Assembly (NCBI GenBank): GCA_017577575.1
Contig: PKRG01000005.1
Coordinates: 1-64,000, forward strand
Source of the DNA: Acidimicrobiia bacterium
GTDB taxonomy: Bacteria > Actinomycetota > Acidimicrobiia > Spongiisociales > ZC4RG35
Length of the DNA: 64,000 nt
Direction: 5' to 3'
This document shows, one piece after another, positions 34,696 through 46,893 of this stretch (the first letter of the stretch is position 1; each line of letters opens with the position of its first letter). The position numbers and the translations under genes are program-made. The notes beneath the pieces were generated by a model. That model did no database searches, was not told the origin of the DNA, and saw nothing but the letters and a program-made list of their open reading frames with translations.

Positions 34696-34713
34696 GCACT
34701 ATCTCGATAGTGC
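34696..34713. promoter_or_regulatory. Palindrome upstream of sufD (putative SUF operator)
   Basis: The 18-base inverted repeat GCACTATC-TC-GATAGTGC has perfect 8-base arms and lies 44-61 bases upstream of the sufD start. A degenerate copy with an identical right arm sits at the sufB promoter. It is therefore a candidate operator for a redox or Fe-S-responsive regulator that coordinates the split suf genes. The regulator is unknown. Confidence 0.75.
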
Positions 34714-34724
34714 GAAACCGGCTT

Positions 34725-35393
34725 TCAGGTCCCGGCGAGTGCCTTCGCTCTCCGCCAGATGGCGTCGAACATCTCCTCGGTCAGGCGCCCCGTGAAGGTG
34801 TTCTGCTGGCTGGGGTGGTACGACCCCAACAGCACCGGCCCCGGCTCGAGATCGACCTCGGCGCCGTGGCCGAACCTCGGACGGGGCCGAGGGACTGCCC
34901 AACCCCACTCGGCGCCCCTGCGCAGCACCTGGGTCCAGGCGAGCTGGCCGAGGGCCACCACAACCCGGGGTCTCATCGCCGCCACCTCCGGGACGAGCCA
35001 CGTCCTGACGCATGTGTCCACCTCCGCCGGGGTGGGCCTGTTGTCGGGCGGGGCGCAGTGGCACACTGCGGTGATCCTCACTCCGACCAGCCGCAGGTCG
35101 GGGTCCTCGTCGTCGGGGGAGGTGGCCAGTCCGGCCCGGTGCAACGCCCGGTACAGCCAATCGCCGGAGCGGTCGCCGGTGAACATCCTCCCCGTGCGGT
35201 TTCCCCCGTGGGCCGCCGGGGCGAGACCCACGACGAGGATCGGGGCGTCGATCGGCCCGAACGAGGGCACCGGGCGGCCCCAGTACTCGTCGGAGGCGAA
35301 GGCGGCCCGTTTCTCGGTCGTGGCCTTGCGCTCGCGCCACTCGACGAGCCGCGGGCACAGCCGGCACTCCGTGAGCCCGGCGTGCACGGTCAT
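34725..35393 (-). CDS. Family 5 (UDGb-type) uracil-DNA glycosylase
   Basis: This 222-residue protein has the family-5 active-site segment VGLAPAAHGGNRTGRMFTGD and the C-terminal GSYHPSQQNTFTG, with an N-terminal CRLC pair and CHCAPPDNRP supplying [4Fe-4S] cysteines. It removes uracil and other damaged bases from DNA. ATG 35393 overlaps the DUF4015 stop (ATGA). Its stop lies just beyond the sufD operator. Confidence 0.9.
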   Translation of the reverse strand: MTVHAGLTECRLCPRLVEWRERKATTEKRAAFASDEYWGRPVPSFGPIDAPILVVGLAPAAHGGNRTGRMFTGDRSGDWLYRALHRAGLATSPDDEDPDLRLVGVRITAVCHCAPPDNRPTPAEVDTCVRTWLVPEVAAMRPRVVVALGQLAWTQVLRRGAEWGWAVPRPRPRFGHGAEVDLEPGPVLLGSYHPSQQNTFTGRLTEEMFDAIWRRAKALAGT

Positions 35394-36844
35394 TCCCGCT
35401 CCAGGGCGGCGACCGTCACCTGCGACGTGGCGTTCCACAGCATCCAGCCCATGCCGTGGGACTCGGCGACCTCTATCTGGCGCCTCACCTGGGCGGCGTC
35501 GTAGCCGAAGTCCTGCAACCAGGGCCGGATGACGACCCGGCCCGAGGATCGGGAGACGGCATCGGTCAGGGCCCGGTCGACCACCACGTCCGGCCTGGCG
35601 CTGGGGTCCTCCAGGCCGTACCAGCCGGAGTCGTAGTGGCTGGGGTAGATCATCGGCGACACGACATCGCCGACCGAGGTGATGTCCTCCCAACGCTGGC
35701 CGATGCCACCGTCGTCGACCGACGTGGTGACGAACCCGAACACATCGACTCCCACCGCACACCCGAGCGGGTGGAGGACCTCGGTGGCTTCTCGGATGAA
35801 GCTGCGGATCGCCTCGGCGCGGACGTCGAGGGATACACCGGCGTCGAAGTGCACCGACTCGGGGCGGACGTCGGGGAACCGCACGTAGTCGAACTGGATC
35901 TCGTGGAGGCCCATCGAGCAGGCCTCTTCGGCCAGGTCGAGGGCGTATCGGCGGGCTTGCGGGTCGGTCGGGTCGAGGAAGTACTGGCCGTTGGACGAGA
36001 ACGGCGCTCCGGTCTGGCTGTCCCACACCGCCATGTCGGGCACGGCCCGGGCTGCCACCGGATCCTGGAACGCCACGATCCGGCCGATCATGTACAGGTC
36101 CCGTTCCTCGGCGGCGGCGACCACTTCGGCGAGGTCGTAGCGCGGCTGATCGGCGCCCACCTCGGCGACGGTCGGGACCCGCGACTCGTAGTAGACGACC
36201 CCTTCTTCGGCCTTGAGGTCGATCATCAGCCCGTTGAGCTCGGTGGTCTCGGCCAGCTCCAGGAACTCGTCGAGCCGCTCTTCCACCGCCTCCCCGGTCA
36301 TGTGGACGGCCTTGACGATCACCGGCTCGATCTGGACGAGCTGCTCGCCGGGACCTCCCGACCACTCGAACGTCGTCTCCCGCCACGCCGGGCGCGCCAC
36401 GCGCACCGTGCCCGGCTCGGCACCGCGGACGACGAACCGCCCTTCGTCGTCGGAGTGGCCCTCGGCCGATCCCGCCCGGACGCTGACGTCGGCGACGGGG
36501 GTTCCGTCGGGGTCGACCACCCGGCCCCGCAGCAGCAGCGCTTTGAGCACGACGTCGAACACCCCGTCGTCGGGCGGCGTGATCGTGAACGTCGACGAGA
36601 AGTGGCCGGCCGCCGACACCTCCACCAGGCCGCCCGACGGCGCCACCTCTAAGAGCCCGGATTCGCCGGTGAGACCGAGCTGGCGACCCTCGGCGGCGAC
36701 GACGGCGTTGGCGACGGGCCGGCCTTCGTCGTCGACCACCCGAAGGGTGAAGGGCTCGGGCTCGTCCATCAGCGACCAGCCGGCCCACGTCAGCCAGCCG
36801 ATCGTCACCAAGACCAGGAGCCGGAACTGGGTTCTGCGGGACAC
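35390..36844 (-). CDS. Membrane-anchored putative glycoside hydrolase (DUF4015) with Ig-like regulatory domains
   Basis: The 484-residue protein starts at GTG 36844 with a signal-anchor helix (FRLLVLVTIGWLTWAGWSLM). Two carboxypeptidase-regulatory-like beta domains follow (LRVVDDEGRPVANAVVAAEG, GRVVDPDGTPVADVSVRAG). The C-terminal ~300 residues form a TIM-barrel-like DUF4015 domain: LNGLMIDLKAEEGVVYYES, MGLHEIQFDYVRFPD, MIYPSHYDSGWYG and MGWMLWNATSQV. Such domains are predicted cell-surface glycoside hydrolases, but activity is not shown. It probably acts outside the membrane on a cell-wall or capsular glycan. Confidence 0.8.
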   Translation of the reverse strand: MSRRTQFRLLVLVTIGWLTWAGWSLMDEPEPFTLRVVDDEGRPVANAVVAAEGRQLGLTGESGLLEVAPSGGLVEVSAAGHFSSTFTITPPDDGVFDVVLKALLLRGRVVDPDGTPVADVSVRAGSAEGHSDDEGRFVVRGAEPGTVRVARPAWRETTFEWSGGPGEQLVQIEPVIVKAVHMTGEAVEERLDEFLELAETTELNGLMIDLKAEEGVVYYESRVPTVAEVGADQPRYDLAEVVAAAEERDLYMIGRIVAFQDPVAARAVPDMAVWDSQTGAPFSSNGQYFLDPTDPQARRYALDLAEEACSMGLHEIQFDYVRFPDVRPESVHFDAGVSLDVRAEAIRSFIREATEVLHPLGCAVGVDVFGFVTTSVDDGGIGQRWEDITSVGDVVSPMIYPSHYDSGWYGLEDPSARPDVVVDRALTDAVSRSSGRVVIRPWLQDFGYDAAQVRRQIEVAESHGMGWMLWNATSQVTVAALERE

Positions 36845-36861
36845 GGGCCGAATCAGCCTAC

Positions 36862-36892
36862 CGAGGCCCGGGAGTTGCCGACCCGGGCCTCG
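36862..36892. repeat. Inverted repeat in the leader of the DUF4015 gene
   Basis: An 11-base perfect inverted repeat, CGAGGCCCGGG-N9-CCCGGGCCTCG, lies 18 bases upstream of the GTG start of the leftward gene. Transcribed leftwards it would form a strong hairpin close to the ribosome-binding region. It may affect translation or terminate a rightward readthrough transcript. No T tract is present. Confidence 0.5.
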
Positions 36893-36894
36893 AG

Positions 36895-36916
36895 TTCTCC
36901 ACAGGTCTGTGGAAAA
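36895..36916. promoter_or_regulatory. Inverted DnaA-box-like pair before the sigma-factor promoter
   Basis: TTCTCCACAG-GT-CTGTGGAAAA is a near-perfect inverted repeat. Read outward, the right arm is TTTTCCACA, which fits the DnaA-box consensus TTWTNCACA; the left arm TTCTCCACA differs by one base. It lies just upstream of the probable -35 element of the sigma-factor gene. Either DnaA or an unrelated dimeric regulator could bind it. Confidence 0.45.
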
Positions 36917-36920
36917 CCAA

Positions 36921-36949
36921 TTGTCACGCTGGGTCGCGTCTGATAGTTT
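36921..36949 (+). promoter_or_regulatory. Predicted promoter of the sigma-factor gene
   Basis: TTGTCA at 36921-36926 and TAGTTT at 36944-36949 have 17 bases between them, a standard sigma-70 layout, ending 26 bases before the start codon. A DnaA-box-like repeat abuts its upstream edge. The -10 match is moderate. Confidence 0.6.
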
Positions 36950-36975
36950 CCAGTCACGCAAGCAGTCGGGGAGCG

Positions 36976-37908
36976 ATGGCGGGAACGAAGCGAAAGCGCT
37001 CTGCTACCGCCGACACAGTCGGCCTCTACCTCGACGATGTCGCCGACCACCGCCTCCTGACCGCCGAAGACGAGATCCGCCTCGCCCGCGCCATCGAGCA
37101 AGGCCGCCGGGCGGCCGCCCGCCTCGAGTCGGAACCAGACCTCGACGACGTCGAACGGCGCCGTCTCCAGCGGCAGGTGGAAGAAGGCGAAGAGGCCCGT
37201 GCCCTGTTCATCAGCTGCAACCTGCGCCTCGTCATCTCCATCGCCAAACGCTACACCGGCCGGGGGCTCGATCTCCTCGACCTGATCCAGGAAGGGAACC
37301 TGGGTCTGATCCGGGCGGTCGAGAAGTTCGACTGGCGGAAGGGCTTCAAGTTCTCCACCTACGCCACCTGGTGGATACGCCAGGCCATCACCCGGGGCAT
37401 CGGCAACGCCGGCCGCACCATCCGCCTGCCCGTCCATCTCATCGACGTGGTCCGCACCGTCTCCGACACGCGCCAGCTGCTCCACGACCGCCTCCAGCGG
37501 GCGCCGACGATCGACGAGCTGGCTGAGGCCTCCGGCGTGGACCGGGAGCGGGTGATGCTGGCGATCGAAGCGCCCAGTGACACGGTCTCGCTGGACCGGC
37601 CCGTCGGAGACGACGGCGACGCCGAGCTGCAGGACTTCGTGGTCGACGACGGCGTCGACCCCTACTCCCGGGCGGTGGAGTCGATCGCCCGAGAACGGCT
37701 GATCAAAGCACTCGAGCTGCTCGACGAGGAGGAGCGGCAGGTTCTGTGGTTGCGCTTCGGGCTCGACGGCTCCGAGCCGTGGACGCTCACCGACGTGGGA
37801 AAGCTCATGCACACGACACGGGAGCGAGTCCGCCAGATCGAGGGCCGGGCCCTGGCGAAGTTGCGCCATCCGTCGTTTCGCTCGGAGCTCGTCACCACAG
37901 TCCTATAG
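36976..37908 (+). CDS. Sigma-70 family RNA polymerase sigma factor (group 2/HrdB-like)
   Basis: This 310-residue sigma factor has region 1.2 (DTVGLYLDDVADHRLLTAED), region 2 (CNLRLVISIAKRYTGRGLDL, then DLIQEGNLGLIRAVEKFDW and FKFSTYATWWIRQAI), region 3, and region 4 (WTLTDVGKLMHTTRERVRQI). The full -10 and -35 recognition regions are present but there is no long acidic region 1.1, so it is a group 2 or compact primary-like factor. It is monocistronic from a well-placed promoter. Confidence 0.92.
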   Translation: MAGTKRKRSATADTVGLYLDDVADHRLLTAEDEIRLARAIEQGRRAAARLESEPDLDDVERRRLQRQVEEGEEARALFISCNLRLVISIAKRYTGRGLDLLDLIQEGNLGLIRAVEKFDWRKGFKFSTYATWWIRQAITRGIGNAGRTIRLPVHLIDVVRTVSDTRQLLHDRLQRAPTIDELAEASGVDRERVMLAIEAPSDTVSLDRPVGDDGDAELQDFVVDDGVDPYSRAVESIARERLIKALELLDEEERQVLWLRFGLDGSEPWTLTDVGKLMHTTRERVRQIEGRALAKLRHPSFRSELVTTVL

Positions 37909-37959
37909 ACCCAGATCCGGGCCATTCCCGGCGGCGGGGTGCGCGGATATCCTGTCGCC

Positions 37960-38229
37960 ATGTTCTCCAACGCCGCGTTCGCCGGGCTCGCCGTGATCGG
38001 CGCGGTCGGTGCGATCGCCGGGCTGGTGGGAGGTTTCCTCGCCGGCGCCCGCAGCTTGATCGGCACGGCGCTGATGGGAGTGATCGGCGCCATCGCCGTC
38101 GCAGCCGTCGCCCGCATGGCGGGCGCTCCCCCGATCTACGGGGTGGGGATCGGCTTCTCGTACGTCTACGGGGCAGGTGGGGGCTTGCTGCTCTCGTACG
38201 TCGTCGGCCGCAGCGACCGCCCCGCCTGA
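37960..38229 (+). CDS. Small three-helix membrane protein
   Basis: This 89-residue very hydrophobic protein has about three membrane helices, rich in Gly and Ala (GLAVIGAVGAIAGLVGGFLA, LIGTALMGVIGAIAVAAV and a C-terminal YGAGGGLLLSYVVG). No family is certain; it resembles small GlsB/YeaQ-like stress-associated membrane proteins. It begins 51 bases after the sigma-factor gene and could be co-transcribed with it. Confidence 0.65.
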   Translation: MFSNAAFAGLAVIGAVGAIAGLVGGFLAGARSLIGTALMGVIGAIAVAAVARMAGAPPIYGVGIGFSYVYGAGGGLLLSYVVGRSDRPA

Positions 38230-38232
38230 GCC

Positions 38233-38913
38233 TCAGAGGTGCTTTGCCGCTTCGCGGCGGCTCAGACCCGACAGCTCGTCGCCGTGTCGGCGCAGGAACG
38301 CCGCCACCGCGCCGGGGTCCGTCTTCGAGTACTCGCGCAGCGCCCAGCCGATGGCCTTGCGGATGAAGAACTCGGTCTCGTGGGCCCGGCGCCGGCAGAA
38401 GTCGAACAGCATCTCGGCGTCGGTCTGGTCTCGGTGGCGGAGCTGGCTGAGGATCGCCGTGCGGCGACGCCACATGTCGTCGTCGTCCACCCAGGCTTCC
38501 ATCACCGGCCGCATCGCAGCCCTGTGGCCCAACAGCAGGGCGCCGACCAGGTTGGCGGCGACGTCGTCGACGAGGTCCCACCAAGCCCCCTCGACCACCA
38601 TCCGCTCGTACAGGTCGAGCTGGGGCAGGTCGATGTAGGGGCGAAAGCGGCGGGCATATGCGATGGCCAGGTACTTCTCCTCCCGGTGAGCCAGCTCCCA
38701 CAGCGCCTCGATCCCGGCGCGGTACTCGCCTGCGTCGGACGGCGCCAGCTCGGCGGCAACCCGGCGGAGTATCTGGGCGCGACCCGGCTTCTGCACGCCG
38801 TAGAACGGCATGTCGGTCTTCATGTAGGCGGCCATCGCCACCGCCTTGGCGGGATCGGCTCGCCGGGCCAGCTCGGCGGAGACCAGCGCTGCGACTCGCC
38901 CGCCGTATCCCAC
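38233..38913 (-). CDS. AlkD-like DNA alkylation repair protein
   Basis: This 226-residue HEAT-like helical protein matches DNA alkylation repair glycosylases: AAYMKTDMPFYGVQKPGR near the start, then VEGAWWDLVDDVAANLVGAL, WRRRTAILSQLRHRDQTDAE and FFIRKAIGWALREYSKTDPG. These excise bulky or cationic alkylated bases. GTG 38913 is the likely start. It lies 11 bases downstream of sufB on the same strand, so it may be co-transcribed with sufB. Confidence 0.87.
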   Translation of the reverse strand: MGYGGRVAALVSAELARRADPAKAVAMAAYMKTDMPFYGVQKPGRAQILRRVAAELAPSDAGEYRAGIEALWELAHREEKYLAIAYARRFRPYIDLPQLDLYERMVVEGAWWDLVDDVAANLVGALLLGHRAAMRPVMEAWVDDDDMWRRRTAILSQLRHRDQTDAEMLFDFCRRRAHETEFFIRKAIGWALREYSKTDPGAVAAFLRRHGDELSGLSRREAAKHL

Positions 38914-38923
38914 TGGGGGGAGG

Positions 38924-40333
38924 TCAGCCGATGGCGCCGGCTTCGGCCATGTTGAGCTCGATGAGCCGGTTCATCTCGACCGCGTACTCCATCGGCAGCT
39001 CCTTGACGATCGGCTCGATGAAGCCGGCGACGATCATCGACGTCGCTTCGTCCTCGGTCAGGCCCCGGCTCATCAGGTAGAAGAGCTGCTCCTCGCCCAC
39101 CTTGGAGACGGTCGCCTCGTGACCGATCTCGGCGTCGTTCTCCTCGATCTCCATGTACGGGTAGGTGTCGGAGCGGGACTCCTCGTCGAGGATGAGGGCG
39201 TCGCAGCGGACCATGCTCCTGGCGTTCTCGGCGCCCGGCTCGACCCTCACCAGCCCGCGATAGCCGGCCCGGCCCCCGCCCTTCGAGATCGACTTCGACA
39301 CGATCGTCGACGAGGTGTTGGGGGCGGCGTGGACCATCTTGGCGCCGGCGTCCTGGTGCTGGCCCTCGCCGGCGAAGGCGATGGAGAGCACCTCGCCGTG
39401 CGCACCCGGCTCCATCAGGTACACGGCTGGGTACTTCATGGTCAGGCGGGACCCCAGGTTGCCGTCGACCCACTCCATGGTGGCGTTTCGGTAGGCGACC
39501 GCCCGCTTGGTCACGAGATTGAACACGTTGTTGGACCAGTTCTGGATGGTCGTGTAACGGCACCGCCCGCCGGCCTTGACGATGATCTCCACGACGGCGG
39601 CATGGAGGGAGTCGGTGGAGTAGATCGGCGCCGAGCAACCCTCGACGTAGTGCACGTAGGCGTCTTCGTCGACGATGATCAGGGTCCGCTCGAACTGGCC
39701 CATGTTCTCGGAGTTGATCCGGAAGTAGGCCTGGAGCGGCTGCTCGACCCGCACGCCCGGCGGCACGTAGATGAACGATCCGCCCGACCACACGGCGGAG
39801 TTGAGGGCAGCGAACTTGTTGTCGTTGGGCGGGACGACGGTGCCGAAGTACTCACGGACGAGATCGGGGTGCTCCCGCAACGCCGAGTCCATGTCCATGA
39901 AAAGGACGCCCATCTTCTCGAGTTCCTCGCGGTTGCGGTGGTAGACCACCTCCGACTCGTACTGGGCGGTCACCCCGGCCAGGTACTTGCGCTCCGCCTC
40001 GGGGATGCCCAGCTTCTCGTAGGTCTGCTTGATGGACTCGGGAACCATGTCCCAGTCCTTGGCCTGCTCCTCGGTGGGCTTGATGTAGTAGTAGATGTCG
40101 TCGAAGTCGATGGTGTCGAGCAGGCCGCCACCACCCCACTGCGGAATCGGCTTGCGGAGGAAGCGCTGGTAGGCCTTCAGCCGGAAATCGAGCATCCACT
40201 CGGGCTCGCCCTTCATGGCCGACATCTGGCGGATGATGTCCTCGTTAAGCCCCTTCTGGGGCTTGAAGACGTAGTCCTCCTCGTCACGCCATCCGAGCTT
40301 GTACGCACCGAGATCGATATCGACTGTGGCCAT
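38924..40333 (-). CDS. sufB: Fe-S cluster assembly scaffold SufB
   Basis: This 469-residue SufB has EVVYHRNREELEKMGVLFMD, FAALNSAVWSGGSFIYVPPG, VHYVEGCSAPIYSTDSLHAA and the C-terminal ISKGGGRAGYRGLVRVEPGA and CDALILDEESRSDTYPY, with conserved Cys and His residues. It is the scaffold on which clusters form with SufC and SufD. It is transcribed alone or with alkD, some 4.3 kb from sufD. A promoter and a suf-palindrome half-match lie upstream. Confidence 0.94.
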   Translation of the reverse strand: MATVDIDLGAYKLGWRDEEDYVFKPQKGLNEDIIRQMSAMKGEPEWMLDFRLKAYQRFLRKPIPQWGGGGLLDTIDFDDIYYYIKPTEEQAKDWDMVPESIKQTYEKLGIPEAERKYLAGVTAQYESEVVYHRNREELEKMGVLFMDMDSALREHPDLVREYFGTVVPPNDNKFAALNSAVWSGGSFIYVPPGVRVEQPLQAYFRINSENMGQFERTLIIVDEDAYVHYVEGCSAPIYSTDSLHAAVVEIIVKAGGRCRYTTIQNWSNNVFNLVTKRAVAYRNATMEWVDGNLGSRLTMKYPAVYLMEPGAHGEVLSIAFAGEGQHQDAGAKMVHAAPNTSSTIVSKSISKGGGRAGYRGLVRVEPGAENARSMVRCDALILDEESRSDTYPYMEIEENDAEIGHEATVSKVGEEQLFYLMSRGLTEDEATSMIVAGFIEPIVKELPMEYAVEMNRLIELNMAEAGAIG

Positions 40334-40432
40334 TGGTCAACTCACCTCTCCGGAGGAAATCGAGGGAATGGCGCCGAACCCTGAAGGATCAGCCCCGCGA
40401 TGCCGGCACCGCGGTTTCCGCCATCGGTTTTT

Positions 40433-40450
40433 CCACCATGCTGATAGTGC
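40433..40450. promoter_or_regulatory. Degenerate copy of the sufD palindrome at the sufB promoter
   Basis: CCACCATG-CT-GATAGTGC has a right arm identical to that of the palindrome at 34696-34713, and 5 of 8 matches in the left arm, at the same spacing. It lies immediately downstream of the sufB -10 element, overlapping the expected transcription start, where a bound protein would repress. Confidence 0.65.
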
Positions 40451-40451
40451 A

Positions 40452-40480
40452 ATTGTAGGCCGGGCGCCACCCTTGCCCAA
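40452..40480 (-). promoter_or_regulatory. sufB: Predicted sufB promoter
   Basis: On the minus strand TTGGGC (40480-40475) and TACAAT (40457-40452) are separated by 17 bases, a good sigma-70 promoter. The GATAGTGC operator half follows the -10 directly. The transcript would have a leader of about 110 bases before the ATG. Confidence 0.7.
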
Positions 40481-40498
40481 GGCGGATGTTCCGGACCG

Positions 40499-44893
<4,395 letters not shown>

Positions 44894-45009
44894 GGGGCGG
44901 GGCCTCCAATCTGTCAGGAAAAGGGAGGTGAGTGTACAACAGGCCAAGCCTGCTGCGATACGCATATGCGCATAACGCCTCTGGTCGGGAACGACGCTAG
45001 GTTGCGCCC
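44894..45009. promoter_or_regulatory. Divergent control region of gltB and the small Rossmann gene
   Basis: This 116-base gap serves two divergent genes. It contains two small inverted repeats, CAGGC-CAA-GCCTG at 44940-44952 and the palindrome CGCATATGCG at 44961-44970. A TACACT sequence on the minus strand could be the gltB -10. No regulator is identified. Confidence 0.4.
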
Positions 45010-45450
45010 ATGCCGGTGATCGTGGTCGGAGCGGACACCGCCTCCGGGCGGCGCATCGTCGAGCGACTGGTCTCGCCCGACCGGGAAGTCCGCGCCTTCG
45101 TCACCGATGCGGGTGCCGCCGAGTCCCTGCGCGGCCTGGGCGTGAAGGTGGCGCTGGGTGACGTGTCGGACGACTCCCACGTCGCCGGGGCGTGCCTCAA
45201 CTGCTTCTCGGCGGTGCTGGTGACGGAGGCCGCGGCCGACGCCCGGCAACGATCTTTCGCCGCCACCGTCGAGTCGGTGCTCGCCGGTTGGGGAAGGGCG
45301 GTCCAGTCGGCTTCGGTCCGCCGTGTCATCTGGGTGGCCGGCGACGATCCGATCCCGGAGGTGTCGGTTGCCGAGGTGGCCACCGTCGACCGCAGACGCC
45401 CCGACCTCGCCGAGGCCGTCTACGCCCTCGACCAGGCGGCGAGCATCTGA
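45010..45450 (+). CDS. Short NAD(P)-binding Rossmann-fold protein (NmrA/SDR-like half)
   Basis: This 146-residue protein starts MPVIVVGADTASGRRIVERL, resembling the dinucleotide-binding start of NmrA-like atypical SDRs. A GVKVALGDVSDDSHVAGAC step and SASVRRVIWVAGDDPIPEV follow. It ends where a full-length enzyme would continue with a substrate domain, and no catalytic YXXXK is present. It may be a cofactor-sensing remnant. It is divergent from gltB and convergent with the M23 gene. Confidence 0.6.
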   Translation: MPVIVVGADTASGRRIVERLVSPDREVRAFVTDAGAAESLRGLGVKVALGDVSDDSHVAGACLNCFSAVLVTEAAADARQRSFAATVESVLAGWGRAVQSASVRRVIWVAGDDPIPEVSVAEVATVDRRRPDLAEAVYALDQAASI

Positions 45451-45453
45451 TTC

Positions 45454-46029
45454 TCAGATCGGGCTGAAGGCGGTGGCGGCCGGGTCGATCTTCCGCAGGG
45501 CCCGCTGATAGGCCTTGATGAGGTACGGGTAGGGGTCGATCGGGCTCCCGTCGTAGTGGAGCTCGAAGTGGGTGTGGGGCGAGGACCCTTCGGCATTGCC
45601 GGAGTCGCCGACCCAGCCGATGACCTGGCCCTTCTCCACCCGGTCGCCGACTTCGACAGCCACGCCGAGCTCCATCGGCGCGGCCCCGTCATCGGTGCCG
45701 GGGTTGTCGTTGTTGAGGTGCATGTACCAGGTCTCCCAGCCGTCGCCGTGGTCGATGGCGACGTAGCGGCCGGCGGAGCCCCGGTCGCGCACGAACACCA
45801 CCACCCCGTCGGCGGCGGCGTACACCTCGGTGCCCTTCGGGGCCATCAGGTCGTTGCCCTTGTGGCTGTGGCCGGCTCGAGCCGCTCCCCAGCTGGAGGT
45901 GAACTCGGTCACCTCCGCCTCCTGGGGGAAGGTCAGCTCGAAGTCGGGGGCCGCCGAGGCGGGGAGGGCGAGGGCGGAGATCGCAAACGTGATCGCCACG
46001 ACGCGCGCGGCGAGGCTCTTGGGAATCAT
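45454..46029 (-). CDS. Secreted M23-family (LytM) metallopeptidase
   Basis: This 191-residue exported protein has a signal peptide ending ALPASAA. Its M23 domain has the Zn ligands in GHSHKGNDLMAP (HXXXD) and PHTHFELHYDG (HXH), with VYAAADGVVVFVRDRG and YVAIDHGDGWETWYMHL between them. It probably cuts peptidoglycan peptide bridges, or activates an amidase, outside the membrane. ATG 46029 is clear from the signal sequence. Confidence 0.88.
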   Translation of the reverse strand: MIPKSLAARVVAITFAISALALPASAAPDFELTFPQEAEVTEFTSSWGAARAGHSHKGNDLMAPKGTEVYAAADGVVVFVRDRGSAGRYVAIDHGDGWETWYMHLNNDNPGTDDGAAPMELGVAVEVGDRVEKGQVIGWVGDSGNAEGSSPHTHFELHYDGSPIDPYPYLIKAYQRALRKIDPAATAFSPI

Positions 46030-46151
46030 GGGGAACTCCAGAACGGGGACTGGTGGAAATCGACCGTTGGAAGGAGAGGACCCTAGACCGCTCGTGATCT
46101 ATTTCACAAACGCGTCGGGACCATGGAGGGCGAGCAAAGCCCCGGAACCAG

Positions 46152-46184
46152 TGTGAGGCCGGGTCGCTCGAACCCGGCCTCACA
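46152..46184. terminator. Strong stem-loop after the Lon-N-domain gene
   Basis: A perfect 13-base stem, TGTGAGGCCGGGT / ACCCGGCCTCACA with a 7-base loop, lies downstream of the leftward gene ending at 46276 and upstream of the M23 gene. There is no T tract, so factor-assisted termination or an attenuator role is possible. Confidence 0.65.
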
Positions 46185-46275
46185 TCGTGCCATCACAGCA
46201 GCTCACTCCCTGGCTACAGGATGGTTGCTCACCTTCTATCGGCGCCCGGCCGATCGGTTTTGAGAGGTTTTTCGA

Positions 46276-46893
46276 TCAGCCGCCGAGCTGTTCCCGGAGG
46301 TCCTCGGCGACGTCGTCCAGGAGCTCGAGACACAACCGCAACCGGCTCGCCGGCCCCGCCGACGACAGCATGGCCAGGCCGTCGAGGGGGTCGACGGGGG
46401 CCAACGCCGCGATCTGGTAGCTGGCGGTCACGGGATCGGACGCGAGGTCCACCTGGATCGCCGAGGTGTCCGCCCCCAGTTCGCTCGCCAGTGCCAGCAC
46501 CCGCCGGATCGCCGCCGCCGCCTCGTCGAGCAGCGAATCCGGCACCTCCTCCGGCTCGTCCGGCCAGGGGACGACCTCCGCCAGCGGGTAGGGCTCCTCG
46601 GCGATCCATCGGGTGATGCGCAGACGCCCCACGGCGGCGGCGATCACCCGGCGATGGTCCGCCTCGGGGAGGCGGCTGATGGAAGCGATCCGGAGGGTGG
46701 TGCCGACGTCGAAACGTTCGTCGCCTCCCCCGACCTCGAAGCCCTTCTCTATGAGCACCGTCCCGAAAGTCCCGTCGCCCGAGGCGACGTCGTCGATCAG
46801 GTGCTGGTAGCGGGACTCGAACACCCGCAGGGGCAGAGCGGTGTAGGGGAAGACGACCGAGTTGAGCGGGAACATCGGCATCCGGGTCGTCAC
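46276..46893 (-). CDS. Lon-protease N-terminal-domain protein (standalone)
   Basis: This 205-residue protein has only the Lon substrate-binding domain: MPMFPLNSVVFPYTALPLRV, ESRYQHLIDDVASGDGTFGT, then GTTLRIASISRLPEADHRRV. No AAA or protease domain follows. Such single-domain proteins are widespread in actinobacteria and of uncertain role. GTG 46893 overlaps the preceding stop (GTGA), coupling it to the small gene upstream. Confidence 0.85.
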   Translation of the reverse strand: MTTRMPMFPLNSVVFPYTALPLRVFESRYQHLIDDVASGDGTFGTVLIEKGFEVGGGDERFDVGTTLRIASISRLPEADHRRVIAAAVGRLRITRWIAEEPYPLAEVVPWPDEPEEVPDSLLDEAAAAIRRVLALASELGADTSAIQVDLASDPVTASYQIAALAPVDPLDGLAMLSSAGPASRLRLCLELLDDVAEDLREQLGG

